The position numbers and the translations under genes are program-made. Positions 33,456 through 42,590 of a stretch of 64,000 nt of DNA are shown here, in pieces (within the stretch, counting starts at the first letter, position 1; every line of letters starts with the position of its first letter). The notes below the pieces were generated by a model. It worked only from the letters and a program-made list of their open reading frames with translations, was not told the origin of the DNA and did no database searches. Where the stretch lies: NCBI GenBank assembly GCA_910588845.1, contig CAJURU010000008.1:67408-131407 (forward strand), given 5' to 3'. The stretch is from an uncultured Lachnospiraceae bacterium (GTDB lineage: Bacteria; Bacillota; Clostridia; Lachnospirales; Lachnospiraceae).

Positions 33456-35168
33456 TTATACTTTCTTGAATCTCTCAACTTCACCACACAGCTCTCTGGA
33501 AATACTCTGGCTGTTCTGGGTCTCCTTCTGGATATGAGCCATTGCCTCCACAAGGCTCCCCGTATTCTCCGCAACATTGGAGACACCCTTGGCACTCTCA
33601 TCCACAGTTGTGGCAATGTCATTGATTCCCACGTTAATGCGTTGCATTGTCACCTGCATCTCTGCGGTTCCACTGGCAAACTCTGTTAAGATAGCGTCCA
33701 CATCCTCCGCATCATGATGGTAATTATTGGCGACATCCACAAATCCATCATAATCCTTCATGACATTTTCGTCAATAAATTCTAACATATTTTCGGCATT
33801 CTGCGCTAACTTTTCCACCGCAGCCGTCACCATGTTACTGATACTCTGAATATTATTAGCGGCATCTCTGCTGTTATCCGCCAGCACACGAATTTCATCT
33901 GCCACTACGGCAAATCCCTTTCCTGCGTCGCCGGCCCTCGCCGCCTCTATGGAGGCATTGAGCGCGAGCAGGTTCGTCTGGCTGCTAATGTCGAGAATAT
34001 CTCCCGTCAATTCATTGATACGCCCTACGCTCTTGCTGTCCTGCACGGCCTGCTCCAACATAGTACGGATCTGTTCAATCATCTCACTGGCTGCCGCTTT
34101 GCTGCCAACCGCCGCTTTGCGGATCGTCTGCGCCCTGATTTTAATCTGTTCCACAAGTTCCGCGCCGTTTCCTGCCCTGCCGGCCATTGCCTGTACTTTT
34201 TCATAGATATCGTTGCTTCCTTCTGTAATCTGCTCTAAGCTTGCGGAAACTTCCTCCATGCTTGCTGCCAACTGCTCCATGGCGGCAGACACGCTGTTTA
34301 CATTCTCATTGGAGATATTCACCCTGTCGGTAATCGTATCGGCAGACTCCATCATGCGCGCTGATTCACCCTTCAGCTTTCTCATAAGAGACTGAAGCTG
34401 TTCAATAAATCCATTGACGCCGCTGACAAGCTGCCCCACTTCATCCTGGGTCTTAACGGTGATACGCTCTGTCAGATCGCCCTCGTCTTTCTCAATTTTC
34501 TCAACAATCTGATTCAAGTGGCCGCTGGCTCTCTTTGCCGGGCTGGCGATGGTACGCACTACAATTAGAAAGGTTGCGCCAACCATCAATATAAACACAA
34601 CAATCATTATAACATTAAACAAGTATGTATTAAAAATCTTCTTATCAATCTTCGTAGCTACATAGCTGATTCTGCTCTCCATAGCCTCCGTGTAGGCTAT
34701 CTTGCAGCTATCAAGGACTTGCCGCTTTTCTCGGCTCTGGCTCAACACTTCGAGTGTCGCAATGCTGTCTCCTTGTTCAACTACTTCCGCCGCATGAATG
34801 CCCAAGGCCATAAATTCCTCAAACTGCTCCTTGTAGGAGGTAAAACTATCATTCAACAACGTATCATTCGTCTGACTGCACAACGCATCCATCTTGTCTA
34901 AATATACCTGCAAACCGGCAGCTTTTTCCTCTATCTTCGCCGCCCCCTGCGCCTTTAATTTCCCAGACTCCATAAGGCCTCGAAACTCCTGCGCCTGCAC
35001 GGACATCTGCCCTTCTATCTTCTGTAATTCCAGATAAACTTCTGCAATCTCACCATTCCGATCACTTATTTCCGAGAGAGCCATTACATTTGCCACACTG
35101 AAAGCCAGAAAAAACAACGATAAAATCCCTAACAGAACAATAACTTTTGCTCCAATCCGTTTTTTCAT
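33456..35168 (-). CDS. methyl-accepting chemotaxis protein (second)
   Basis: The ATG at 35168 has AGGAGG six bases upstream, giving 570 residues. The architecture is one N-terminal membrane segment, a helical four-helix-bundle sensor with EGQMSVQAQEFRG, a second membrane segment near residue 185, HAMP, then the signalling domain. The hairpin tip TNLLALNASIEAARAGDAG is conserved. It differs from the plus-strand receptor at 14915 in its sensor and in having a fuller HAMP. It lies between the DegV gene and the SEC-C gene, both on the same strand. Ligand unknown. Confidence 0.95.
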   Translation of the reverse strand: MKKRIGAKVIVLLGILSLFFLAFSVANVMALSEISDRNGEIAEVYLELQKIEGQMSVQAQEFRGLMESGKLKAQGAAKIEEKAAGLQVYLDKMDALCSQTNDTLLNDSFTSYKEQFEEFMALGIHAAEVVEQGDSIATLEVLSQSREKRQVLDSCKIAYTEAMESRISYVATKIDKKIFNTYLFNVIMIVVFILMVGATFLIVVRTIASPAKRASGHLNQIVEKIEKDEGDLTERITVKTQDEVGQLVSGVNGFIEQLQSLMRKLKGESARMMESADTITDRVNISNENVNSVSAAMEQLAASMEEVSASLEQITEGSNDIYEKVQAMAGRAGNGAELVEQIKIRAQTIRKAAVGSKAAASEMIEQIRTMLEQAVQDSKSVGRINELTGDILDISSQTNLLALNASIEAARAGDAGKGFAVVADEIRVLADNSRDAANNIQSISNMVTAAVEKLAQNAENMLEFIDENVMKDYDGFVDVANNYHHDAEDVDAILTEFASGTAEMQVTMQRINVGINDIATTVDESAKGVSNVAENTGSLVEAMAHIQKETQNSQSISRELCGEVERFKKV

Positions 35169-35219
35169 CCTTCTCCTCCTTTGCAATTACCACCGCGATT
35201 CTTAAAGCGTTTTCTATAC

Positions 35220-36086
35220 CTACGATAATTTCTTTGCACAGGCTACTGCCAAAGAACCAGGTCCAATGTGACATGCCACACTTAATGACAATGGATCAAC
35301 GACCTCTACTACCCTCCCTGGAATTGCAGCTTCAATCTGCGCTTTAAAATCCAAGGCTGCCTCTTTATTCTTAGAATATGCCACAAAAATATGCATATTC
35401 TCCCCCGTTACATCCCCAAATCTTTTGGCAAAGTCGCTCTTAATAGCGTCAATCATAATCGTCCTTGCCTGCTTGACAGTCCTTGCCTTTGCATAGCTGT
35501 CCAGCTTCTCCCCTTGAATCTGTAAAACTGGCTTGAGCTTAAGCAGCGTTCCCAATGCTGCCGCTGCCGGCGTAAGGCGACCGCCTTTTTTCAGGTAATA
35601 CAAGGTATCTACCATAATATAGATACTGGAATCATATTTTGTCTCTTCCAGATAATCTTTGATTTCTTTCGCCGTTTTCCCACGTTTTGCCAACTCCAAT
35701 GCATCCTCTACCGACTGCCTCTGGGTTACGGAAATACGCTGGTTATTCACTACCTGAACCTTCCCGCCGTACTCCTGCGCCAGCATAAGCGCCGTCTCGC
35801 AGGAACTGCTCAAACCGCTGGACATAGGAATATGCACAATCTCCTCATGTTCTTCAAGCAGTTCATCCCATAAATCAGTCACAGAACCAACAGAGGGCAT
35901 AGAAGTAGAAATATCATCGTTCCCTTCGAGCCTTTCATAAAACTCTTCCTGGGTGAGCGAAATGTCTTCAAAATACGTCTCTCCATTTATAAAAAAAGGC
36001 ATTGGCAACACGTTTATTCCATACGCTTTTGCCTGCTCCTGGGTAATTCCGCTATTACTGTCCGTTACTACTGCAATCTTTCCCAC
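35220..36086 (-). CDS. DegV family fatty-acid-binding protein
   Basis: The start is a GTG at 36086, seven bases after GGAGG; an open frame extends up to 36149 but lacks a site. The 288-residue product begins VGKIAVVTDSNSGIT, the typical DegV N-terminus. It includes the fatty-acid-contacting segments SMPSVG and HIPMSSGLSSSCETA and the YYLKKGGRLTPAAAALGTLL block. DegV (FakB-like) proteins present fatty acids to the kinase FakA for phospholipid synthesis. It follows the dlt-like operon after 101 bases and may be read with it. Confidence 0.93.
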   Translation of the reverse strand: MGKIAVVTDSNSGITQEQAKAYGINVLPMPFFINGETYFEDISLTQEEFYERLEGNDDISTSMPSVGSVTDLWDELLEEHEEIVHIPMSSGLSSSCETALMLAQEYGGKVQVVNNQRISVTQRQSVEDALELAKRGKTAKEIKDYLEETKYDSSIYIMVDTLYYLKKGGRLTPAAAALGTLLKLKPVLQIQGEKLDSYAKARTVKQARTIMIDAIKSDFAKRFGDVTGENMHIFVAYSKNKEAALDFKAQIEAAIPGRVVEVVDPLSLSVACHIGPGSLAVACAKKLS

Positions 36087-36187
36087 AGATAGTCCTCCTT
36101 TGGTCTTCTCAATATTCTGAATTATATCATATTTTCCGGACAGATACAATCACAATCTTTTGTGACTTTTGGGAATTTTGGGAATTT

Positions 36188-37183
36188 TTATCTTCTGTTG
36201 GAAATCCGTTCTGAAAACCGCTCTTCTATTTCCGGCGAAATCGTCTGATATGCCTCCCTATCTGATTCCCGTTCCCGCACCGCCTCTTCCACAGTCAGCA
36301 ATCCCTCCCTGACCATTTCTGCAAGCTCTCCGGTACGAACAGGATAGCCATGCTTTTTAAGGCTGCATTTTTCTGCCATTGGATGCGCCCAGCAGTCAGG
36401 ATGCGGCACGCTGTTTTGCGGGCGAATCCAGCCAATATTCTCCTCAAGGAATTTCATTTTCTCCTCCTCGCCCACATTATGGTACATAAAGTAAGAAAGA
36501 GAAGTCACCTCAGCATCTGGCAGAAAATCAATACAGCTATGTCCATCCAGCTTATCTGCTAATTTCCCAAACATCTGATATTCAAAAGACTTTAGATTGC
36601 GGGAAACAGCAAACGGCTCAATGTATTTTTCTTCATCTGCCGACTGCAATATCTGGCTCCTCGTCCGCCCATTTACAACCAGGGGGACGCCATACTGCGA
36701 CGCCAGCAGATGGCTGTAATAATGGCAGAAATGAAAGCAGACGCTGCAAAAATTTTTCATCAGTTTCATACTCGCGGAATAAAACTGCCTGAGCATAGAA
36801 TCCTGCACATTAATCCAGATATGTTCCACATCCAATTTCCGCAAAAGAATTTCTATATTCCGTCTTCCAAACTCAGTAGAAAATCCATTATCCAAAGTGT
36901 ATGTCAACACCCGCATTCCATACTTATGCTGCAATTGATACGTAATGTACGCACCATCCTTTCCGCCGCTTAATCCTGTGATACAATCGTATCTGGCGCC
37001 GTTTGCCGCCGCCTTTTTCTTCGCCTCTGCCGCCTCCTTTGCGAACTGCGCCTCTAAGGCGGCAAAGTCGGACAGTTCTTTCCTGTGTTTCTCATAAAAT
37101 CTGCAAAAATTGCATACATGGTATTCGTCAAACACAATCTTCTGGTACGTTTCCGGTAATCCGCATTTCACACATGCGCCCAT
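36188..37183 (-). CDS. PP-loop ATPase resembling N-acetyl sugar amidotransferase
   Basis: A 331-residue ATP-pyrophosphatase. The N-terminus has two CxxC pairs (C4/C7 and C24/C27) likely to bind zinc. The PP-loop LSGGKDGAY is at residues 71-79, and EFGRRNIEILLRKLDVEHI follows. Further cysteines lie in NFCSVCFHFC and in HPDCWAHPMAEKC. This layout matches the sugar amidotransferase family (WbpG/PseA-like, TIGR03573), which converts an amino or acetamido sugar with ammonia from a partner glutaminase. No hisH- or hisF-type partners are adjacent. It follows the SGNH gene of the dlt-like operon after 75 bases with no terminator, so a role in the same envelope modification is likely. Confidence 0.8.
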   Translation of the reverse strand: MGACVKCGLPETYQKIVFDEYHVCNFCRFYEKHRKELSDFAALEAQFAKEAAEAKKKAAANGARYDCITGLSGGKDGAYITYQLQHKYGMRVLTYTLDNGFSTEFGRRNIEILLRKLDVEHIWINVQDSMLRQFYSASMKLMKNFCSVCFHFCHYYSHLLASQYGVPLVVNGRTRSQILQSADEEKYIEPFAVSRNLKSFEYQMFGKLADKLDGHSCIDFLPDAEVTSLSYFMYHNVGEEEKMKFLEENIGWIRPQNSVPHPDCWAHPMAEKCSLKKHGYPVRTGELAEMVREGLLTVEEAVRERESDREAYQTISPEIEERFSERISNRR

Positions 37184-37258
37184 AACCCCAAACCTCCTTT
37201 AATCTTTCTCAAACATACAAGCCAAGGCCGCCGTTATTTAATATTCGCTGCACTAGGC

Positions 37259-38254
37259 CTAAATGGAATCAAAATAATCCTCTGGATGCTCACTCTGTAT
37301 CACTTCTGCAAAAATCCTGCAAAATGCCTCGGAACCTTTGGCATTCATATGGTGGTCATCCTTAAATTTGTCATCGGTAAAAATACGTTCCCTGTCCTTA
37401 TAAAAAATAAAATTCAAAAAATCTGCGCCCCACATCTCTGACTTTTCCCTGAAATATGTATGTAATTCTTCTAAATCTTTTGCACCATCCAGGTATGCCT
37501 GCGTATAGGGCATCATTACAAATGTCAGATGAATCCCCTTTTCTTTGCAAAAGTCCGCTATTTTCCCGAGATACAACAATGCTTCCTCCTGCACCTGCTT
37601 CTCCCCATTTTTCGCGCTCCAGGAATTAACTCTGCCGTTTTTTTCGTTCTCCCTGCCTTGAAATACATCTTCTGTATACCGGTAACCTCTGCCTGCATAA
37701 TTAGAGGACATTTCTTTTGTCACCAGCTTATTTTTCAAATTTGCTTTTATGCTCCCCAAATCAAAATAATCTTCTATCTGCGTGGTGTAAAGCAGAGATG
37801 AAATCCATACGTCTTCCTTCTGTACAGCCAATAGATAACGCAATTTCCACTTCCAATTGCACATATTCTCAAAACCCGAAACATAATGGCGCGTACCCGC
37901 CTTTTCCTTTAACGGAGGCAGCGCGACTGTAACATAAATCTGCCGGACGGGATTATCTTCCACTGCATCGCGAATCAAGTAATATGTACCGATATATGGC
38001 TGAGAAGCGGTTGCCAGGTTAAAACTGCTTGTGCCCAAAACCTCGTCTAAAACCTGCGGACGGTATGCATAATATGTCAATGAATTTCCACAATAGAGCG
38101 TGTCAATCGTTCCTTTCAGCTTGCCGCGCTCCATCTTAGACTGGACCGTCTGCGTGACCCAGCTCTCATAACAAAGGCGCGCCCCGCCTTCCAAGGCAGC
38201 CGCAAAAAACATCACCAGAAAAAACTTATAAATTGCTTTCCTAATATTGTGCAT
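37259..38254 (-). CDS. DltD-like SGNH-fold membrane-anchored protein
   Basis: The ATG at 38254 has GGAGGG eight bases upstream and overlaps the MBOAT gene end by 14 bases. The 331-residue product has one N-terminal membrane segment (about residues 9-22) and an extracytoplasmic domain. The nucleophile region is CGNSLTYYAY with Ser58. The C-terminal catalytic pair appears as DDHHMNAKG (Asp about 299, His about 302), the D-x-x-H of SGNH proteins. DltD, the family model, completes D-alanine transfer to teichoic acid outside the cell. Sequence similarity to true DltD is limited, so the role is inferred from fold and operon position. Confidence 0.82.
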   Translation of the reverse strand: MHNIRKAIYKFFLVMFFAAALEGGARLCYESWVTQTVQSKMERGKLKGTIDTLYCGNSLTYYAYRPQVLDEVLGTSSFNLATASQPYIGTYYLIRDAVEDNPVRQIYVTVALPPLKEKAGTRHYVSGFENMCNWKWKLRYLLAVQKEDVWISSLLYTTQIEDYFDLGSIKANLKNKLVTKEMSSNYAGRGYRYTEDVFQGRENEKNGRVNSWSAKNGEKQVQEEALLYLGKIADFCKEKGIHLTFVMMPYTQAYLDGAKDLEELHTYFREKSEMWGADFLNFIFYKDRERIFTDDKFKDDHHMNAKGSEAFCRIFAEVIQSEHPEDYFDSI

Positions 38255-39821
38255 AAGCAAACCCTCCTGTCATATCTATACCGAATTTTCCCAGACACAG
38301 AATAGCGGCCAGAAGAAACGCATAACTAAGCCAGCGGACGCCAAACGGCCTGGACGCCAGGGATTCCCGCAGCCGTCTTTTCTCCTCAAACAAATCCACA
38401 AAGAAAAAAAGCGCCAGAGACATTGCCAGAATTACAACCTCTTCCACCGGCATTCCTGGAAATACTTCTTCAAAGCTGCCCGGCAGCCGTAAATCGAGGA
38501 CAAACTTCTTGGTCATGCCAAGCGCTGCCTGCCCGGAAGAAGCCCCTGGAAATATTTTCAGGGCGCTGACTAAGAGGAACGTACGGAATTTGCTGAAAAC
38601 ACGCCATCCTTTTGATTCTTGCCGGATATGCAGAAACTTCTTAGCCCCGGTAAACGCCGGCTCCACTACCATTGCGCCCATAATTACCGCGCCGTTCGCC
38701 ACACCCCACAGAACGTACTTTACGCTGGCGTCATGCCAGAGCCCGGTCGCCGTCCACACAAAGCTGAGGGCAAACAAAGATGGAAATAATTTTCCGATAC
38801 GCGCGCCAAACCATTTCCGTCCTAATTTTCCAAATTTGACTGCCGGAGAGGACACCGCCAGTGGATAAAACATATAATCCCGGAACCAGCTGCTCAAAGT
38901 AATATGCCAACGCCGCCAGTATTCCGCCAATGATTCTGCAAAAAAAGGACGTCTGAAATTCTCTTCCAGACGAATGCCAAATATCTCGGCAGTCCCAGAC
39001 ACAATATCCATATAGCCTGAAAAATCTGCATACATCCAGACCGTCATATAAATACAGCCCAGAAAACAAGTTACGCCGCCGTAACTCTCATAATTGTCAA
39101 AAATGGCCTGCATCATCGGACGCATACGCTCTGCAATTACCATTTTCTTGAAAAATCCCCACAGCATTCTCTGACAGCCAAACGATAAGTTATGGTAATC
39201 ATAAGCATGTCCTTCATAAAGCTGGCCGCCCAGCTGCCTGTAGCGGCTGAGCGGTCCTTGTGTAATCTGTGGAAAAAAAGACAAAAACAGCATAACTTTC
39301 AAAAAATTCCGCTGTACCTTCGTTTTCCCCTTATAAATATCAATCAGATAACCGATGGAAATCAGTGTATAGTAAGAAATGCCAAGAGGAACTAAAAATT
39401 GCGGCGCTGGCAGCGAGCGCCCGGTAAATACGAACATACCATTTAACATTCCTCCCAAAAGCCCTCCATATTTTAAAACAGTTAATATACCAAGATTTAT
39501 CAGGATTGCCGTCGTCACAATCCGCTTCTTTTGTTTTTTACACCTGGCTTCTGCCTGTTTCTGCTGGACTTTCGCAATCTCCCGGCATTCCTCCCTATAC
39601 CGAACAAGTCTTACCTCGCACCGTTCCACACAAATTCCGGCTGCCCAGATGACAATTCCCGTCACCAAAATATAAACCGGGGACGCTGCGCAGGCTGTGA
39701 CATAGAAAAAGACGCTGCCAAAAAGCAATACAACCCAACGGTATTTCACAGGGCAGACCGTGTAATAAGCCACAAACAACAAGAGAAGAAACGGCAAAAA
39801 ATATATAGAATTTATCGCCAT
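38241..39821 (-). CDS. MBOAT family O-acyltransferase (DltB/AlgI-like)
   Basis: A 526-residue multi-pass membrane protein. MBOAT landmarks are FLVPLGISYYTL, FFPQITQGPLSRY, FSGYMDIV, EYWRRWHITLSSWFRDYMFY (His306) and ATGLWHDASVKYVLWG, with the presumed catalytic His363. DltB passes D-alanine from its carrier protein across the membrane; AlgI does the same with acetate. Because a carrier-protein gene ends one base upstream, the donor here is likely the thioester on that carrier. A basic coiled segment (about residues 70-100) faces the cytoplasm. Strong ribosome-binding site GGAGGGG. Confidence 0.92.
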   Translation of the reverse strand: MAINSIYFLPFLLLLFVAYYTVCPVKYRWVVLLFGSVFFYVTACAASPVYILVTGIVIWAAGICVERCEVRLVRYREECREIAKVQQKQAEARCKKQKKRIVTTAILINLGILTVLKYGGLLGGMLNGMFVFTGRSLPAPQFLVPLGISYYTLISIGYLIDIYKGKTKVQRNFLKVMLFLSFFPQITQGPLSRYRQLGGQLYEGHAYDYHNLSFGCQRMLWGFFKKMVIAERMRPMMQAIFDNYESYGGVTCFLGCIYMTVWMYADFSGYMDIVSGTAEIFGIRLEENFRRPFFAESLAEYWRRWHITLSSWFRDYMFYPLAVSSPAVKFGKLGRKWFGARIGKLFPSLFALSFVWTATGLWHDASVKYVLWGVANGAVIMGAMVVEPAFTGAKKFLHIRQESKGWRVFSKFRTFLLVSALKIFPGASSGQAALGMTKKFVLDLRLPGSFEEVFPGMPVEEVVILAMSLALFFFVDLFEEKRRLRESLASRPFGVRWLSYAFLLAAILCLGKFGIDMTGGFAYAQY

Positions 39822-39822
39822 T

Positions 39823-40053
39823 TTACCCCTCCTGTCTTAAAGTCTGTATCATCTTCCATATTCTCTCTGCCGAATTGAAATTTTCCGGCTCAATCTCATC
39901 AAAGGATATCTCCACGTCAAACGCCTCATTGATTTCCCCAATCAGCGAAACCATATCAAAGGAATCAAGTATTGCATTATCAATCAATTTCTGCTCATTT
40001 GCAAAATCTACTTCCGGCCTTAACTCTTTTAAAATATTCATCAGTTTTTCCAT
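39823..40053 (-). CDS. stand-alone acyl/aminoacyl carrier protein (DltC-like)
   Basis: A 76-residue acidic helical protein. The ATG at 40053 has GGAGGA eight bases upstream; an in-frame TTG at 40068 is unlikely. The phosphopantetheine attachment site is Ser31 in ILDSFDMVSLIGEI, close to the DltC/ACP motif D-S-(L/F)-D. It is placed between the adenylation-formyltransferase gene, whose stop is one base from this start, and the MBOAT gene. It should carry the activated amino acid, and possibly its N-formyl derivative, to the transferase. Confidence 0.92.
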   Translation of the reverse strand: MEKLMNILKELRPEVDFANEQKLIDNAILDSFDMVSLIGEINEAFDVEISFDEIEPENFNSAERIWKMIQTLRQEG

Positions 40054-40054
40054 T

Positions 40055-42433
40055 TTAGTTTCCTCCAATGTATGTATTTTTCAATAATATCCTGCCTTCT
40101 TTGCGCAAGATGCTGATACTATCCTCTGCAAAGCACACGGCCTCTTTTTTTTGAGGCTCGGCTTGAATCTGATAACTTTTCCAGAATATAGTTCTGTTAT
40201 TTTGTACAACGCAGGGTTTCTTCACAACATCCAGCCCGCCATAGTCCAATGCCCGCAAAAACGCACTGATTTTATGGAAGGGCCAATCCATATTAAGCCT
40301 GCCGTCCGCCGGCGTTTGCCAGGAATAATGCATCATCGTTCTCTCTCCTGTCTGAGCTTGTGTCCTAGCGCCGCCGAAAAGCAGCGGTTCCAAAATCTCG
40401 CAAAACGCCTCGTACGCCAGCTTCATTTGCCGGCGGAAAACTGAGAAAGAAGTGACATCCTGTGAGATTGGCAGCTCCTTCTGTATTAAAATCTCTCCAC
40501 TGTCCACCTGCGCGCGCACTTTATGCCAAGTAATGCCTGTTATCTCATCTTCCTCATAAATCGCCCACATTTCCGCGTTTCTCCCCGAATGTTTCGGCAG
40601 CAGCGCCTGATGACAGTTGATTGCCTCAAGATAAGGATTTTCCAGAACTTCCCGGGGAATAATCCAAGGATTAATGGCGCTTACAAGAAGTGTCGGCGAA
40701 GAAATTTCCGCCAAACATTTTGCCAGCGCTTCCCCTGACGTCCATTGGCAATCAATTCCTTTCTGCTTCGCCTGCCGTTCCAGCGTCTTTGACCTCTTAG
40801 CTCCGGTATCATATATACGGCAGGATATCCCATGCCGTTTTATCGTATCGGCGCATGAAAGCGCAAGACTGCCAGTACCTAAAACCACGGCTTCCCGATA
40901 AAGATAATCTTTTTCTGTCATTTTGCATGCGCCAGCATACTTTCTTTTCAGAAAAACCCTGTCAATTTTCCCTCTCTGATTGCGGGGCATCTTTGGCAGC
41001 CATACCAGACGGTTCGGACACATATACTTGGGCAGCATTTTCTGAAGTTCCAGAACTGCCAGGCTGTCGCAGGCTTCTTTCGCCTGATAGACCATGACAA
41101 TTTTTCCCTTAGCTTCATCATACAGGCAGCAGCAGGCGTTCATCCAGGCAACGCTATTACCGGCATTCTCAATTTCCGTCAGCTCTATCCGATGGCCCAT
41201 ATGCTTAATCTGCCAGTCCCTCCTGGCAATGAATTCCAACATCCCCTCCTCATTATATCTGCCGTAATCTCCAGTATGGTAAATCCTGTCCGAAAACATG
41301 CGATTGCCAGGATTCTGGCAAAAGACTTTCTCTGTCGCTTCACGATTATTGTAATAGCCAAGCGCAAGGCAGCTTCCCTTGACGCAGATTTCCCCCAGCT
41401 CACCCTTGGGCGGCTCCTTGCCTGCATTGTCCAGCAAAAGTATCTGTGTATTGCCAAAAGCTTGTCCGATCGGTATCGTCTCCCGCAAACCAAATTCCCT
41501 GTCAAGTATATAATAGGTACAGTTGCAGGTGATTTCCGTTGGCCCATAAAGATTTACATACATGGCCTGCGGCTGATACTTCCTCCAATAATTGAGAACT
41601 TTGATTGGCATCACTTCCCCGGAAAAAAGGATTTTCTTTAACTGCAAGGGAACGCCCTTATCCCAAACTTTCATAGCCGCCAAAATACTGAGCGCAGAGA
41701 CAGCCCAGATACATGTGGTAATCCTTTTTTCGCTGAGAAAAGATACCAGCTTCTTGGGCGTCGTAAACATACTTTGCGGCAGAATAAACATAGACGCGCC
41801 ATTTCGCAGAGTACTGTAAATGTCTTTCACTGACACGTCAAAATCAAACGGCGCCTGATTGGCAAATATCTCTTCCGCATCAAAATGAAATACTCCTGCA
41901 AACTGCTCCGCCAAATCAATCACGCTTCTGTGCGCCACCAATACCCCTTTGGGAACCCCGGTCGAACCGGAAGTAAACATGAGATACAACGGGTCTGTAT
42001 CCAAATGATTCCTCCTGATCCCTGCCAACGTTTCTTCCCTAATTTCCACTGACTGCAATTCTTCTCTGGAAACTAATATCCGGTTTTCCAGGCCACAGGG
42101 GATATCCTTCTTATCGGGAACAATAATTACTTTCGGATCGGCCACAGTAAGCATTGCTTTCATACGCGCCTGCGGCTGCTTTTCATCCAGAGGGACATAA
42201 AAATTTCCACTGTATACCACGCCCAAAAATGCAATCAGACAACCCACAGAATGGTTCGTGATTACTGCAATCGGCTGGTTTCTCAAATGAAACGAGGAAA
42301 GATACGTCCCGGCCTTTTTAGCTAAAATCATTAGTTCCCGATATGTCAGCTCTTCCTTGATATCCCCGAAAACAATTTTATCTGGAAAACGTTGCGCTTG
42401 GTTTTCCAAATACTCTAATACGTTTACTGTCAT
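40055..42433 (-). CDS. amino acid adenylation enzyme fused to a formyltransferase domain
   Basis: A 792-residue fusion. Residues 1-500 are an adenylation domain: TSGSTGVPKG (154-163), NQAPFDFDVSVKD (192-204) with the amino-group-binding Asp199, YGPTE (296-300), HTGDYG (386-391) and the catalytic Lys489 in RGKIDR. The NQAPFxFDxSVxD block is DltA-like. DltA has FCGE at the position that controls D-Ala selectivity; here it is FSGE (270-273). Residues 510-790 form a full Fmt-type formyltransferase: the catalytic triad is Asn606, His608 and Asp644 in INCHQALLPKHSG and VDSGEI, followed by a C-terminal Fmt-like subdomain. The order A then F is opposite to the F-A order of gramicidin synthetase LgrA. 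First gene of the operon. Confidence 0.88.
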   Translation of the reverse strand: MTVNVLEYLENQAQRFPDKIVFGDIKEELTYRELMILAKKAGTYLSSFHLRNQPIAVITNHSVGCLIAFLGVVYSGNFYVPLDEKQPQARMKAMLTVADPKVIIVPDKKDIPCGLENRILVSREELQSVEIREETLAGIRRNHLDTDPLYLMFTSGSTGVPKGVLVAHRSVIDLAEQFAGVFHFDAEEIFANQAPFDFDVSVKDIYSTLRNGASMFILPQSMFTTPKKLVSFLSEKRITTCIWAVSALSILAAMKVWDKGVPLQLKKILFSGEVMPIKVLNYWRKYQPQAMYVNLYGPTEITCNCTYYILDREFGLRETIPIGQAFGNTQILLLDNAGKEPPKGELGEICVKGSCLALGYYNNREATEKVFCQNPGNRMFSDRIYHTGDYGRYNEEGMLEFIARRDWQIKHMGHRIELTEIENAGNSVAWMNACCCLYDEAKGKIVMVYQAKEACDSLAVLELQKMLPKYMCPNRLVWLPKMPRNQRGKIDRVFLKRKYAGACKMTEKDYLYREAVVLGTGSLALSCADTIKRHGISCRIYDTGAKRSKTLERQAKQKGIDCQWTSGEALAKCLAEISSPTLLVSAINPWIIPREVLENPYLEAINCHQALLPKHSGRNAEMWAIYEEDEITGITWHKVRAQVDSGEILIQKELPISQDVTSFSVFRRQMKLAYEAFCEILEPLLFGGARTQAQTGERTMMHYSWQTPADGRLNMDWPFHKISAFLRALDYGGLDVVKKPCVVQNNRTIFWKSYQIQAEPQKKEAVCFAEDSISILRKEGRILLKNTYIGGN

Positions 42434-42521
42434 ATCACACCTTCTTTATATTTTTTATAAACAATAGTACTATACCATCTGATTGTGATGAAAATTTAAG
42501 GTCATAGAACAGCAAACATAA

Positions 42522-42562
42522 AAAATGGATGAACAAGACTTATCGTCTTATCCATCCATTTT
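42522..42562 (-). terminator. rho-independent terminator of groESL
   Basis: A long imperfect hairpin: AAATGGATG pairs with CATCCATTT and, inside, AAGAC pairs with GTCTT. An A-run on the plus strand gives a U tail to the minus-strand transcript. It isolates groESL from the dlt-like operon that starts at 42433. Confidence 0.75.
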
Positions 42563-42590
42563 ATGATCTATTTTAAATTTTGTCTGGGAC

